The translations under genes were made by a program, and so were the position numbers. The notes beneath the pieces were generated by a model that saw only the letters and a program-made list of their open reading frames with translations, did no database searches and had not been told where the DNA came from. Shown here piece by piece: positions 35,074-44,030 of a stretch of 61,875 nucleotides of DNA (positions within the stretch are counted from its first letter, which is position 1; each line of letters starts with the position of its first letter). This stretch comes from Sutterella seckii (GTDB lineage: Bacteria > Pseudomonadota > Gammaproteobacteria > Burkholderiales > Burkholderiaceae_F): NCBI RefSeq assembly GCF_009183815.1, contig NZ_WEHX01000005.1:1-61875 (forward strand), read 5' to 3'.

Positions 35074-35675
35074 GTTGAATAATCCTTGGGAGAGAGAGTT
35101 CCTGGATATGAATTCAGTCCGCACGAAATAAAAATATCCGGCGGATTGCTGGGTCGGTCCGGGTGTAGGCCAGGAAAAGCTCTCCCCCTGAGACGTTTTC
35201 CTGAGCCGCTGTTCCCATGGCCGTAGAGAGACTGTAACACTATCTTCCTTGGGGTCGCGCAAAAAAATTGTCAGCGTCTCCACCAAGGCTCGAGGAAGGC
35301 ACAAATGCGCTGGCGGTCAGGAAAGGATGTCCCGGCATGTAGCGCACGGGTATTTCCGTGACTATTAATAGGTATCAATGTATACAATTTATAGGTTTGA
35401 GCTCCCCGAAACTTTGAGCCTTCGCAAGGATCAAACAATTTTTACGAAAGAAATGCAAAATTTTCAATTGGATGAGATGAGATCGTGCGACAATACAGAT
35501 GTCGCGAATTTCGCGGCAGTTGTCTCAGGCGATTGAGACAACCTCCTTTGGTGGTATTTCTGGAGTCATTGCTTCGAAGAGACTGCCCTCAAGGACTTCG
35601 GATGCCTGTGCGTCCGGATGACCGGAGGCACAGATCTTCGACAATGACTCTTTTTTTGCGCGTTGGGAATGCGCC
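35074..35675. other. 600-base non-coding region upstream of the HU gene
   Basis: The HU promoter should lie at 35080-35300 on the minus strand. The 35340-35480 part is AT-rich (caatgtatacaatttatagg) and promoter-like. From 35487 there are consecutive inverted repeats: GCGACA/TGTCGC, GCGAA/TTCGC and TTGTCTCA/TGAGACAA. The strong terminator-like rod at 35563-35657 follows. A minus-strand frame reads beyond the Sel1 gene stop in another phase, but I do not consider it a gene. Confidence 0.45.
35563..35657 (+). ncRNA. Candidate small RNA 3' end: long rod plus T7 terminator
   Basis: GAGTCATTG (35563-35571) and TCGAAGA (35574-35580) pair with TCTTCGA (35635-35641) and CAATGACTC (35642-35650), a 16-bp stem with one two-base bulge. 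It encloses a second hairpin (CTGTGC and CCGG segments, 35606-35633). Seven T follow directly. No plus-strand gene lies upstream, so this is an orphan terminator, probably the end of an RNA starting near 35450. Confidence 0.5.
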
Positions 35676-36728
35676 TCACCGGTCGCTTCGGGGAATGAGG
35701 GTCTCGAGCATTGCTTTTGGGGATAAATCTTTGAGGAGCTTCTCGCCTTCGGCGCGCTCGGCCTGAGAGATCTGATTCTCAATAATGCGGGCAGTGGATT
35801 CGGCGCCGGCATCCCCGCGTTCGGCAGCCCAGCGGAAAAGGGTCCAGGCGCGCGGGAGCGACAGGGGCAGGCCGTTTCCCGTCATAAGGAATCCTGCGAG
35901 CATCGATGCCGCCTTGATGGAACCGCCTTCCGCCGCACGGCAGAGCCAGCGGACGGCCTCGCGCTGATCGACTGCGCCGCCTGCGCCCGACCAGCTCGCA
36001 ATACCGATCCTGAGCTGCGCCTCCACAATGCCGGAAAAGGCTGCCTCGCGCATCCAGCGGCGGGCGCCGGGAATATCGCGAAGCGAAATGTCGCGGCGCC
36101 TGAGGAGCTCGGCGAGTTCGAACTGCGCTGCGGGAATTCCGGCTCTGGCCGCCTGCTCGAGCCATTTCTGAGCTTCCCTTTCGTTCTGCAGGGTGCCCAG
36201 ACCGTCGCGGTACATGCGCCCGGCGCTGAGCGCGCTCGCGTTGTCGCCCTGAGCGGCTGCGAGCCTGAGCCAGTAGAGCGCCTTCCCTTCATCTTTGGCC
36301 GTGCCGATCCCGAGCGCAAGGGCTTTGGCAAGATCGGTCTGGGCGGCGGCGCTGCCGAGATAAGCCGCTTCCTCAAGAAGCCGGACGCCTTCCGTCGGAT
36401 CTTTCTTCATCCCCTGGCCCCGGAGATTGAGGAGCGCGAGGAGATGAAGGCCTGCGGGCGAACGCTGGGCGGCGGATTTCCTGAGAAGAATCAGTGCGCG
36501 GCGGTTGGTGCGCGCATTGGGAGACTCGGTGAGAAGCCTGCGCGCAAGTTCAGCCTGGGCTTCCGGGTCGCCCTGATGCGCGGCTGCCTCAATGCGGGCG
36601 AGCTGCGCGATCGCTTCTTCCCCGCTTAAGGAACGGGGCCGCGCCACGCCGCCCAAAAGGTCGAGAACGGGCTCGGTAAAGGCGGCGGGACGGGGAATTT
36701 CAAATAAAGGGTCCGGGCGTTTGGGCAT
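35676..36728 (-). CDS. Sel1-like repeat protein
   Basis: A 350-residue all-helical protein. At least five Sel1/TPR-like units are visible from about residue 45 to 315, for example DPEAQAELARRLL, DPTEGVRLLEEAAYLGSAAA, DEGKALYWLRLAAAQGD and REAVRWLCRAAEGGSIKAAS. Such repeats act as protein-interaction scaffolds. No signal peptide is seen (MPKRPDPLFEIPRP), so it is probably cytoplasmic. Its ATG overlaps the stop of the upstream membrane protein gene (ATGA), so the two products are likely made together and may interact. Confidence 0.85.
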   Translation of the reverse strand: MPKRPDPLFEIPRPAAFTEPVLDLLGGVARPRSLSGEEAIAQLARIEAAAHQGDPEAQAELARRLLTESPNARTNRRALILLRKSAAQRSPAGLHLLALLNLRGQGMKKDPTEGVRLLEEAAYLGSAAAQTDLAKALALGIGTAKDEGKALYWLRLAAAQGDNASALSAGRMYRDGLGTLQNEREAQKWLEQAARAGIPAAQFELAELLRRRDISLRDIPGARRWMREAAFSGIVEAQLRIGIASWSGAGGAVDQREAVRWLCRAAEGGSIKAASMLAGFLMTGNGLPLSLPRAWTLFRWAAERGDAGAESTARIIENQISQAERAEGEKLLKDLSPKAMLETLIPRSDR

Positions 36729-37294
36729 CAGTGCTGAGCGGCCGTGCCGGAGGCCTCTTTTTCCTTCGGAAGCGGTTCAACAATGGGCGCTTCGCCCTCC
36801 TTCGGAACGCGGATGATGACGCCGTTCTGTTCTTCCTTCGGCGTTTCCGTGAGGGCAGACAGGGGTTCAATGCCGGTGAGCACGAGGCCGAGCGTGATCG
36901 TAACGGTGATGAGGCCGTAGGCGAGCCAGCCTGCGGCGCCCAGAATGATGGCGCGGCCCATCGGGAGCGAATCGTAGTTTTTGCCGATCGTGCGCGAAAC
37001 GACGACGAGCTGCTGCCAGCCGCTCGTCAGCATCCAGGCGCCCCAGAGCACGACGAGGAAGTAGGGGCCGAGCCAGTCCATGACGGGCTCATTGCGAAAG
37101 AGCGTCTGCACGACGAGGTACATGACGATGAGCCAGAGCGAGGAGCGGATCCACATGCGGCTTGCCCGGGCGTTGTCGGGTTCGCCCAGAGCCATCCAGT
37201 TCTTCGCCTGAAGCGCGGCGCCGAAAATAGGGGTGAATAAAAGCGCGGCGGCGCAGACGAGCTTGGGGTTGTAAAGCTGAGGACACTGAGACAT
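36728..37294 (-). CDS. Four-helix membrane protein of unknown function
   Basis: A 188-residue protein with hydrophobic segments at about 13-28, 52-67, 74-100 and 114-140. A Pro/Glu/Lys-rich soluble tail follows (VPKEGEAPIVEPLPKEKEAS). The start MSQCPQLYNPKLVCAAALLF has two Cys but no zinc motif. I do not recognise a named family. Coupling to the Sel1-repeat gene by a four-base overlap is the only functional clue. It may anchor that scaffold at the inner membrane. Confidence 0.7.
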   Translation of the reverse strand: MSQCPQLYNPKLVCAAALLFTPIFGAALQAKNWMALGEPDNARASRMWIRSSLWLIVMYLVVQTLFRNEPVMDWLGPYFLVVLWGAWMLTSGWQQLVVVSRTIGKNYDSLPMGRAIILGAAGWLAYGLITVTITLGLVLTGIEPLSALTETPKEEQNGVIIRVPKEGEAPIVEPLPKEKEASGTAAQH

Positions 37295-37441
37295 GCTTGG
37301 ATGCTACGTGAGTCGTGAATGGGTTTCAGAAGAAGGCACTGAGTATATTCGCGCGGGAGCCGCCCGGATTCTTCGTATGCCTCGGAATTGAGTTAACCTT
37401 AATTAATAGATTTCGCATTCAACATATCGAAATTAAAACTT

Positions 37442-37978
37442 ATGAAGCGAATCGCTGTTTCATCCATCTGCGCTCTGGCATTTTTAATGATGCTTTCCGG
37501 CTGCGCCTCGGATTTTCAGAGGGAATCCGTACTGGATGCGCGCGCGGAGGATCCTCAGGGGCTCATTTCGGGCATTCCCGCTCAGGGCGAGAAAGTGTGT
37601 CTTGCCGCGGGGAGCTTTCATTCCACTGAACTCGACATCTCCGTTCACCGGGCGCTGCGCGACCGCGGCTACATTGTGACGTTTCTGAAGGGCTACGAAG
37701 AGCCCAATCCCCGCCGCTGCCGCTTTTTTGTCGCCATTTCGGGGTCTGAAATGTCCACGCCGGGCGATCTGCCCGCATCCATTACGCTCGACTACCGCGA
37801 TCTCTTTACCGGCGAAACCCAGCGCTCCGTCTGGCGCAGGGATCCGGGGACGACGGCTGCCGGCTGGCGCCATGCCTCTCAGAAGGCTTCTCCCAATGCG
37901 CTTCTCGCGGGGGCCTGGGGCGACCTCGACCTCATCACGCGAAATCTGGTGGATCAGCTTTTTCCCGAACTGCATTGA
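37442..37978 (+). CDS. Small lipoprotein of unknown function
   Basis: A 178-residue protein with a lipoprotein signal peptide (MKRIAVSSICALAFLMMLSG then CASD; lipobox LSGC). After lipidation it should sit in the outer membrane. The mature part has alternating strands (CRFFVAISG, ASITLDYRDLFTGETQRSVW) and a helical end (LLAGAWGDLDLITRNLVDQL). The sequence before it (taattaatagattt) is AT-rich and promoter-like. I recognise no specific family. It is divergent from the membrane/Sel1 pair. Confidence 0.75.
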   Translation: MKRIAVSSICALAFLMMLSGCASDFQRESVLDARAEDPQGLISGIPAQGEKVCLAAGSFHSTELDISVHRALRDRGYIVTFLKGYEEPNPRRCRFFVAISGSEMSTPGDLPASITLDYRDLFTGETQRSVWRRDPGTTAAGWRHASQKASPNALLAGAWGDLDLITRNLVDQLFPELH

Positions 37979-38172
37979 AAGACAGTAAAGGCGTTTTTCC
38001 TGACTTTTGCAAAAGCGCCTTCAGGGGTAGCATTTCAGAATAGAAGCCTCGTGCGTTTACCGCCCGAGCTGCGCTTCATTCTTTAAGCCTGCCAACCCGT
38101 CCTCCGACCCCTTTCTCCACAAAGCAGCTTTTCGGAACAACACGGCGAAAAATAAATCGACAGAGGCCGCTC

Positions 38173-39654
38173 ATGACCCAAGAGAATCAGAAAATTCCCG
38201 GGAACGAAGCCGGGAGCGAAGCCGCACAGAACGCAAAAGCCGCTTCGGTCCAGGATGAGGCCGAGGAGCTGCGCCGCGCTGAAAATGAAGCCAAAGGGGT
38301 GTACGACGAGCCCCATGAAATCGATTTCTCGAAGAAGCCCGCGGCCAAAAAGGATGTGAAGGCGGAGGAAGCGCCTGCCGAAACGAACGATTCCGACGAC
38401 GATGCGCTCGAACGCGCGGCCGAAGAGGAGCTCCAGAAGGACATCCTGCAGAACTGGAAGATGACGCTCACGATTCTGACGGCGGCATCCGTTCTGATGT
38501 CTCTTTCCTACACGATGCTGATTCCCTTCCTTCCGATGTATCTCCTTGAAGAGCTCAAGGTTGCGCAGGAAGACGTGAATCTCTGGTCGGGCCTCGTCTT
38601 TTCCGTCTCCTTTCTGATTTCAGGCATCATGGCCCCCATCTGGGGCGCTATGGCTGATAAAAAATCGAAGAAGCTCATGGCGGTGCGCGCCGCGGTTCTC
38701 CTTGCGGTGAGCTATGGTTTGGGCGGCATCGTTCAGAACGAGTGGCAGCTCCTTGCCGTACGAGCCTTCCAGGGCTTCGCGGCCGGACTCTGGCCCGCCT
38801 GCCTCGCGATTATTTCCTCTTCGGTGCCGAAGGACAAGCTCGGCTTTTCGCTCGGCACCATGCAGTCCGGCATGACTGCGGGCGGCGTCCTGGGGCCGCT
38901 CCTCGGCGGCCTCCTCGCGGAAGCCTTCGGCATGCGGGCAACCTTCTTCCTCGGCGCCGCGGCGCTCTTCATCATCTCGCTCATGATCATCTTCAAGGTG
39001 CGCGAGCCGAAGAAAAAGAAGGTCGTGAAGAGCGGGGCGCCGCGTCCGAAGACGAATCTTCTCAAGGTGCCCGTGGTGCAGCGCATGCTGGTCACGGCGG
39101 GCGTCGTCCAGATGACGATTCTCCTCCTGCAGCCGATTCTGCCGCTTTATGTCGGCGAACTGCAGGGGAGCATGGACCGGCTCGTACTGGTTTCCGGCAT
39201 CCTCTTCTCGGTGGTGGGGCTCTCCGGCGTCATCGCGTCGCCCCTCTGGGGCATTGCCGGGCAGAAATGGGGCTACCGGCCGGTGCTCTACCTTGCGCTT
39301 CTCGGGTCCGCTGTCTTCGGCATGGTTCAGGCGATCCCCGACACGATTGTTCCCTTCGGCGCCTGGCGCTTTGTGGGCGGGCTCGCCTTTGCAGGCATTT
39401 TCCCGGCGATCAACGCCGTTCTCACGCATTCGACGGGTCCGGAAGACCGCGGCCGCATCTTCGGCCTCTCCTATGCCGCACAGCAGGTGGGGAGCGTCAT
39501 CGGCCCGATCGCGGGCGGCATGTTCGCCATGTGGTTCAGCATCAAGTTCGTCGTCTTCCTCGCGGGCTTCATCCTGCTTCCGATGGTGGTCTGGCTCTAC
39601 CTCAAGCGCCCGCATGTTGAGCCCAACATGAGCGGCGTGAGCACCCGGCTTTGA
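38173..39654 (+). CDS. MFS transporter with long acidic N-terminal tail (multidrug-type)
   Basis: A 493-residue major facilitator protein. Residues 1-95 are hydrophilic and rich in Glu, Ala and Lys. Twelve membrane segments follow from TLTILTAASVLMSLSYTMLI. The motif between helices 2 and 3 is GAMADKKSKKLM, and GMTAGGVLGPLLGG resembles the antiporter motif C of drug exporters such as MdtG. The start at 38173 is the only one that includes the tail. A later start is possible but no RBS stands out. Export of a small toxic compound is a guess from the motif. Confidence 0.82.
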   Translation: MTQENQKIPGNEAGSEAAQNAKAASVQDEAEELRRAENEAKGVYDEPHEIDFSKKPAAKKDVKAEEAPAETNDSDDDALERAAEEELQKDILQNWKMTLTILTAASVLMSLSYTMLIPFLPMYLLEELKVAQEDVNLWSGLVFSVSFLISGIMAPIWGAMADKKSKKLMAVRAAVLLAVSYGLGGIVQNEWQLLAVRAFQGFAAGLWPACLAIISSSVPKDKLGFSLGTMQSGMTAGGVLGPLLGGLLAEAFGMRATFFLGAAALFIISLMIIFKVREPKKKKVVKSGAPRPKTNLLKVPVVQRMLVTAGVVQMTILLLQPILPLYVGELQGSMDRLVLVSGILFSVVGLSGVIASPLWGIAGQKWGYRPVLYLALLGSAVFGMVQAIPDTIVPFGAWRFVGGLAFAGIFPAINAVLTHSTGPEDRGRIFGLSYAAQQVGSVIGPIAGGMFAMWFSIKFVVFLAGFILLPMVVWLYLKRPHVEPNMSGVSTRL

Positions 39655-39797
39655 TCGCATGCGGGAGGCATACCGCGCGCGGAATAAATATTTCGGCCTA
39701 ATTGATCCGCCCCATATGCTTCCCTAAAATGTCGGGTTACATATTTATTACATTCCGGAAATGAGCTCGTCAGCACGTCTGCCTACTCCAAGAAGAA

Positions 39798-39818
39798 GGC
39801 CTTCCCGCGGGGAAGGCC
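39798..39818 (+). promoter_or_regulatory. Hairpin in the leader of the phosphate transporter
   Basis: GGCCTTCCC (39798-39806) pairs with GGGAAGGCC (39810-39818) with a three-base loop, about 40 bases before the GTG start. There is no T tract, so it is not a terminator. A TAAAAT -10-like box is at about 39725. Confidence 0.45.
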
Positions 39819-39859
39819 GTGCCGGGCAGGGCATGCAGAAGCGGGCATAAAGGCAAATC

Positions 39860-42157
39860 GTGGACATATTTCTTTACACCGTCCTGGCCCTGATCGCAGC
39901 CCTTGCCATCTGCGACCTCTTCGTCGGCGTTTCTAACGATGCCGTTAATTTTCTGAATTCCGCCGTCGGCTCCCGCACTGCTCCCTTCTGGGTGATCCTC
40001 ACGGTGGCAAGCGCCGGCGTGCTGCTCGGCGCGACCTTCAGCTCCGGGATGATGGAGATTGCAAAGACCGGCGTATTCGTGCCGGAGATGCTCACCTTCA
40101 AGGAAGTGATGGTGATCTTCTGCGCCGTCATCGTGACGGACGTGTTGCTCCTCAATACTTTCAATTCCCTGGGGCTTCCCACTTCCACCACGGTTTCGAT
40201 CGTCTTCGAGCTTCTCGGCGGCACGCTCGCCGTCGCCTGCGCCAAGATCTGGATGAGCGGAGCGCCTTTCTCCGAGCTCGGGAGCTACGTCAATTCCGGC
40301 AAAGCCCTCGCCATGATCATGGGCATTCTCGTTTCCGTGATCATCGCCTTCGTGGCGGGCCTCGTCATCCAGTACATCCTGCGACTCATCTTCACGTTCC
40401 AGTACGAGCGCATGTACCGCTGGGCGGGCGGCATCTTCGGCGCGGTGTCGCTCACGGCCATCCTCTACTTCCTCGTCATGAAGGGCGCGCGCGGCGCGAG
40501 CTTCATGCAGCCCGAGTGGATTCTCTGGATGGATGAAAATACCGAGGAAATCCTGATCGGCGTCTTCGCCTTCTGGTTCGTCGTCTTCCAGAGCGCGATC
40601 ATTTTCCTTCGCGCCAACATCTTCCCCTTCATCATTCTTTCGGGCACCTTTGCGCTCGCCTTCGCCTTCGCCGGCAACGACCTCGTCAACTTCGTGGGCG
40701 TTCCGGTGGCGGCGCTCGACAGCTTCCATCTCTTTACTGCTCAGCCGGGCGCTGATCCGGAAGTGATGACGATGGGGGGCCTGAGAAACATCACGCATAC
40801 TCCCACGCTCATCCTCGCGGGTTCGGGCGTTGTGATGTGCCTCACGCTCTGGTTCTCCAAAAAGGCGCACCGCGTCATCCGCACGGCCGTCAATTTGTCC
40901 TCCGCTACCCGCGGCGGCAAGGAACAGTTCGGCTCCTCGCTCCCGGCGCGCGTCATGGTTCGAAGCGCCCTCCGGATGAACGACGTCTTTCATCAGATCA
41001 TTCCGAAGTCCGTCTTTGCGGCGCTCGACACGCGCTTTGTGAAGCCGCGTCCGAAGCCCGGTCAGATTGAGCTCCCCTTCGACGAGCTGCGCGCGAGCGT
41101 GAATCTGGTGCTCGCAGCGGCGCTCATCGCCTCGGCAACGAGCATGAAGCTCCCGCTCTCGACCACCTACGTCACCTTCATGGTTGCCATGGGGTCGTCG
41201 CTTTCCGACCGCGCCTGGGACCGCGAAAGCGCCGTCTACCGAATTTCGGGCGTCCTCACGGTGATTACGGGCTGGTTCCTCACGGCCTTCAGCGCGGCAA
41301 CCGCCTGCGGCTTCGTGGCGTCCCTCATGGCCTTCTGGGGCGAACCCGTCATTCTGATCGGCATGATCTTCGCGCTCTGCGTGATCGCCCGCACGAACTT
41401 CTTCACGAAGGAAGCTCCGGAAGAAACCGAAGAAACGGCGCGTCAGGTCGATAAGGGCGACCAGAGCTCGATCTGCGAGCTCCTCACGACGAACGTCAAT
41501 CACTACCTTGACCGCACGCTCACGGTCTTTTCCGACGGCCTCGTCGCCTTCCTGCGCGAAGACGACGCCACCCTCGCCAAGCTCAAGGCTGAGTCGATTT
41601 CCCTTATGGATGAAATCTCCGAGCGCCGCGGCATCTACTACAGCATGGCGCTTCAGGGGGGAGGCAGAAAGCGCGACCGCGATGCGCGCAATTTCTACTA
41701 CCGCGCCTTCACCAACATGAAGGAAGTGAGCCATTCGCTGCGCGATCAGCTCGGCGTCGCTGAAAACTACGTCGCCAACAGCCATTCGCCCTTCCACGGC
41801 AAGATGCGCGAGAACACGATTCTTCTTGCCAAGGAAATGCAGCAGGTGCGCGACAACTTCAGTCCCCAGGCCTGCACGCGCGTGCTCGAGCACCTCGACC
41901 TCGCCCAGCAGAGCTTCCTCGTGCAGATCGGCGACGAGCATATTTCGCTCCGAAAGAGCGAGCTCTACCTCGGGTTCCTCCTCTTTGCACGTGAGGTTCT
42001 CAACCGCTTCATGATGGTGAAGCTCCTTCAGACGGAGCTCGAGGTCGAAACCGCCAAGACCGCTCAGGAAGATGCTGAAAAGAAGGCCTCCTTCAATGAG
42101 GCGCTCGTTGAGGGCGCGGTTTTGCAGAACACCGCTTCGGATAAGCAAACCGCCTGA
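39860..42157 (+). CDS. PiT-family inorganic phosphate transporter with C-terminal PhoU-like domain
   Basis: A 765-residue protein. The duplicated PiT signatures are GVSNDAVNFLNSAVGSR near residue 22 and FAGNDLVNFVGVPVAAL near 270, within about twelve membrane segments. After residue 530 a soluble helical domain (ICELLTTNVNHYLDRTLTVF, MDEISERRGIYYS, ARVLEHLDLAQQSF-like) resembles PhoU. Most PiT proteins are about 420-530 residues, with any regulator encoded separately. Here the PhoU-like part is fused. The GTG start has AAGG upstream. Confidence 0.85.
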   Translation: MDIFLYTVLALIAALAICDLFVGVSNDAVNFLNSAVGSRTAPFWVILTVASAGVLLGATFSSGMMEIAKTGVFVPEMLTFKEVMVIFCAVIVTDVLLLNTFNSLGLPTSTTVSIVFELLGGTLAVACAKIWMSGAPFSELGSYVNSGKALAMIMGILVSVIIAFVAGLVIQYILRLIFTFQYERMYRWAGGIFGAVSLTAILYFLVMKGARGASFMQPEWILWMDENTEEILIGVFAFWFVVFQSAIIFLRANIFPFIILSGTFALAFAFAGNDLVNFVGVPVAALDSFHLFTAQPGADPEVMTMGGLRNITHTPTLILAGSGVVMCLTLWFSKKAHRVIRTAVNLSSATRGGKEQFGSSLPARVMVRSALRMNDVFHQIIPKSVFAALDTRFVKPRPKPGQIELPFDELRASVNLVLAAALIASATSMKLPLSTTYVTFMVAMGSSLSDRAWDRESAVYRISGVLTVITGWFLTAFSAATACGFVASLMAFWGEPVILIGMIFALCVIARTNFFTKEAPEETEETARQVDKGDQSSICELLTTNVNHYLDRTLTVFSDGLVAFLREDDATLAKLKAESISLMDEISERRGIYYSMALQGGGRKRDRDARNFYYRAFTNMKEVSHSLRDQLGVAENYVANSHSPFHGKMRENTILLAKEMQQVRDNFSPQACTRVLEHLDLAQQSFLVQIGDEHISLRKSELYLGFLLFAREVLNRFMMVKLLQTELEVETAKTAQEDAEKKASFNEALVEGAVLQNTASDKQTA

Positions 42158-42190
42158 TTCGGGGGAATTCCCCTCAAAATAGAATCGATC

Positions 42191-42233
42191 GGGTCGAAGG
42201 GCTTCGAGGAGCCTTTCGGCCCTTCTCTTTTTT
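42191..42233 (+). terminator. Intrinsic terminator after the phosphate transporter
   Basis: A 12-bp stem with two wobbles (42191-42202 with 42211-42222) is followed by TTCTCTTTTTT. A TAGAAT box stands just upstream at about 42180, so this may instead be an attenuator for the next gene, whose start is 23 bases on. Confidence 0.75.
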
Positions 42234-42255
42234 GTCTCCAGAGGATCTTAGCGCC

Positions 42256-42966
42256 ATGAAGCCCTTGATCGGCGTAACGCCGGACCTGAAGCCCGAATCC
42301 GTCGTGGGCGTTCGCAATCAGTATCTGCAGTCGGTGACGCGCGCAGGAGGCATTCCTGTGCTCCTGCCGATCAGCATCAATGAAGCGGACATGAGGGAGG
42401 TTTTCAGCCGCCTTGACGGTCTCCTCATTACGGGCGGCGCCGACATTGATCCTGCGCTCTACGGCGAGGAAAAATCTCCCGCCTGCGGGGAGCTCGAACC
42501 CGAGCGCGACCGCCTCGAAATGGTTCTTGGGGCGCTTGCCGTCGAGCACAACCTCCCGACCCTCGGCATCTGCCGCGGCTGCCAGGTGCTCAACGTCGTC
42601 TACGGCGGCACCCTTATTCAGGATATTCCGACGGAGCTCGGGGTCCCCATGGACGTTCACCGTCAGCCTGAGGACTACGCAATTGTGACGCACGGCGTTA
42701 CGGTCGAGCCCGGAACGCTTCTCGAGTCGATCGTGGGTTCGGGCGAAATCCGCGTCAACAGCCGCCACCATCAGGCCGTGAAGAAGCTTGGGAAGGGGCT
42801 CGTCCTCAACGGCCGGTCGACCAAGGACGGCATCATTGAGTCCTTCAACGACCCGGCAAAGCGCTTCATGCTCGCGGTGCAGTGGCATCCGGAAATGCTC
42901 TCGCACGAGCGTCCCGAAGCGCTCAATCTCTTTAAGGCTCTGGTATCGGCGGCCGCAAGGGACTGA
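42256..42966 (+). CDS. Gamma-glutamyl-gamma-aminobutyrate hydrolase family protein (PuuD-like)
   Basis: A 236-residue class I glutamine-amidotransferase-fold hydrolase. The nucleophile Cys lies in LGICRGCQVLN, and the His-Glu pair is in AVQWHPEML. LITGGADIDPALYGE is typical of the PuuD branch, which cleaves gamma-glutamyl amides in polyamine breakdown. No other putrescine-degradation genes are nearby, so the true substrate is uncertain. ATG 42256 has AGAGGA upstream. The frame is open from 42232. Confidence 0.85.
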   Translation: MKPLIGVTPDLKPESVVGVRNQYLQSVTRAGGIPVLLPISINEADMREVFSRLDGLLITGGADIDPALYGEEKSPACGELEPERDRLEMVLGALAVEHNLPTLGICRGCQVLNVVYGGTLIQDIPTELGVPMDVHRQPEDYAIVTHGVTVEPGTLLESIVGSGEIRVNSRHHQAVKKLGKGLVLNGRSTKDGIIESFNDPAKRFMLAVQWHPEMLSHERPEALNLFKALVSAAARD

Positions 42967-43002
42967 GCGGAACTCGGCTTTCCTTCGTCACGGTTCGCAT
43001 GG

Positions 43003-43042
43003 AAAAGAGGCGCTTTCCCGGTCGGAAAAGCGCCTCTCTTTT
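43003..43042 (+). terminator. Bidirectional terminator
   Basis: GAGGCGCTTTCC pairs with GGAAAAGCGCCTC, flanked by AAAA and TCTTTT. It separates the converging hydrolase and DJ-1/PfpI genes. Confidence 0.88.
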
Positions 43043-43059
43043 CAGGCTTCAGAGCGTTC

Positions 43060-43757
43060 TCAGATCGCGAAGGGATCGTCTGAAGGGTCGGCAATGCGGC
43101 GGTATTCCGTGAAGCCCGCAATCCTTTGGGCTTCCTCTTCGCCGTAGCGGTCGGCAATGAAGCCGAGCGCCATGTCCATGCCGGCCGAAATGCCCGAAGA
43201 GGTGTAGAAGCGCCCGTCGACCACCCAGCGCGCTTTTTTCTGCCAGTTGACCTGCGGAACCGCCTTCATCACCATCGGCAGCGCCTTTTTGTTGCTCGTC
43301 GCCTTTCTTCCGTTCAGAAGTCCGGTTTTCGCTACGAGAGCGACCCCGTGCAGACGGTGAGCACGCAGTCCGCTTTCTGGGCTGCGGCTTTAAGCATTTC
43401 AAAGAAGCGCGGGTCCTTCGGCAGGAAGGCGGGCGCCGCGCCGGGAACGAGAAGGAGCGGCGAGGCGTTTTCGATCCCGAATTTTTCCGTCATCACCGGA
43501 AGGCCCTGGGCGCTCTTCACAACGCCGCCCTCGAGAGAAACGAAGCGCATGGAAAAGTCCCTGAGGTTCCCGAACATTTCGACCGGGCCCATGGCGTCGA
43601 TTGTTTCAAAGCCCGGGAAAAGGAGCACGGAGAGCTCTGCTTTTTTGGATTCCTCTGCGCCGGCCTTCGCCTGGGCCGCCTGAGCAGATGAGGCAATGGC
43701 GCCGAGCGGCATGACGGCGGCAAGCGCGCAGATCTCGCGGCGGGTGATGAGAGACAT
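43060..43757 (-). pseudogene. DJ-1/PfpI-family protein, frameshifted
   Basis: Two minus-strand frames together make one DJ-1/PfpI protein. The 5' part (43757 to about 43340) has an export signal with a twin Arg (MSLITRREICALAAVMPLGA), then LSVLLFPGFETIDAMGPVEM and the nucleophile motif VLTVCTGS. It then hits a stop in frame. The sequence continues in the next frame as ALVAKTGLLNGRKATSNKKA, then WQKKARWVVDGRFYTSSGIS and GMDMALGFIA to the stop at 43060. A single missing base near 43341-43343 explains it. It could be a real mutation or a sequencing error. Confidence 0.85.
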
Positions 43758-44030
43758 GGATGACTTCCTTCTAAAAAATGTTTAGCTGCGGTATTTTGCT
43801 CGACGCCGGTGAAGAGCTCCTGAAGGGACGGAAGATTCCGGCCTGACGATGTTTTTTCCTCGTTTTCGCGAAAGCTTTTCTAGGCAAAACCTACTATTTG
43901 CCAACATGAATCATCAGAGAAGCACGAGAAAAGACGGGCTTGAAAACGGGTTCTACCTAGAATCAGGCTTACGGATAAAGGCAGGAAAAGCGCGCGTCTG
44001 ACGCGCAGCCTTTGTCTGCAGGAGATACTC

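Noticed and set aside
35525-35812. Minus-strand 95-residue frame running past the Sel1 gene stop in another phase
   Set aside because: The part past the Sel1 stop (EATGEAHSQRAKKESLSKIC onward) looked like a possible frameshifted extension, but it contains no Sel1 repeat and coincides with the strong RNA stem, which explains the sequence better.
39770-42148. 792-residue minus-strand frame over the phosphate transporter
   Set aside because: Glu/Arg/His-rich antisense frame typical of GC-rich coding DNA; the plus frame has PiT signatures and membrane segments.
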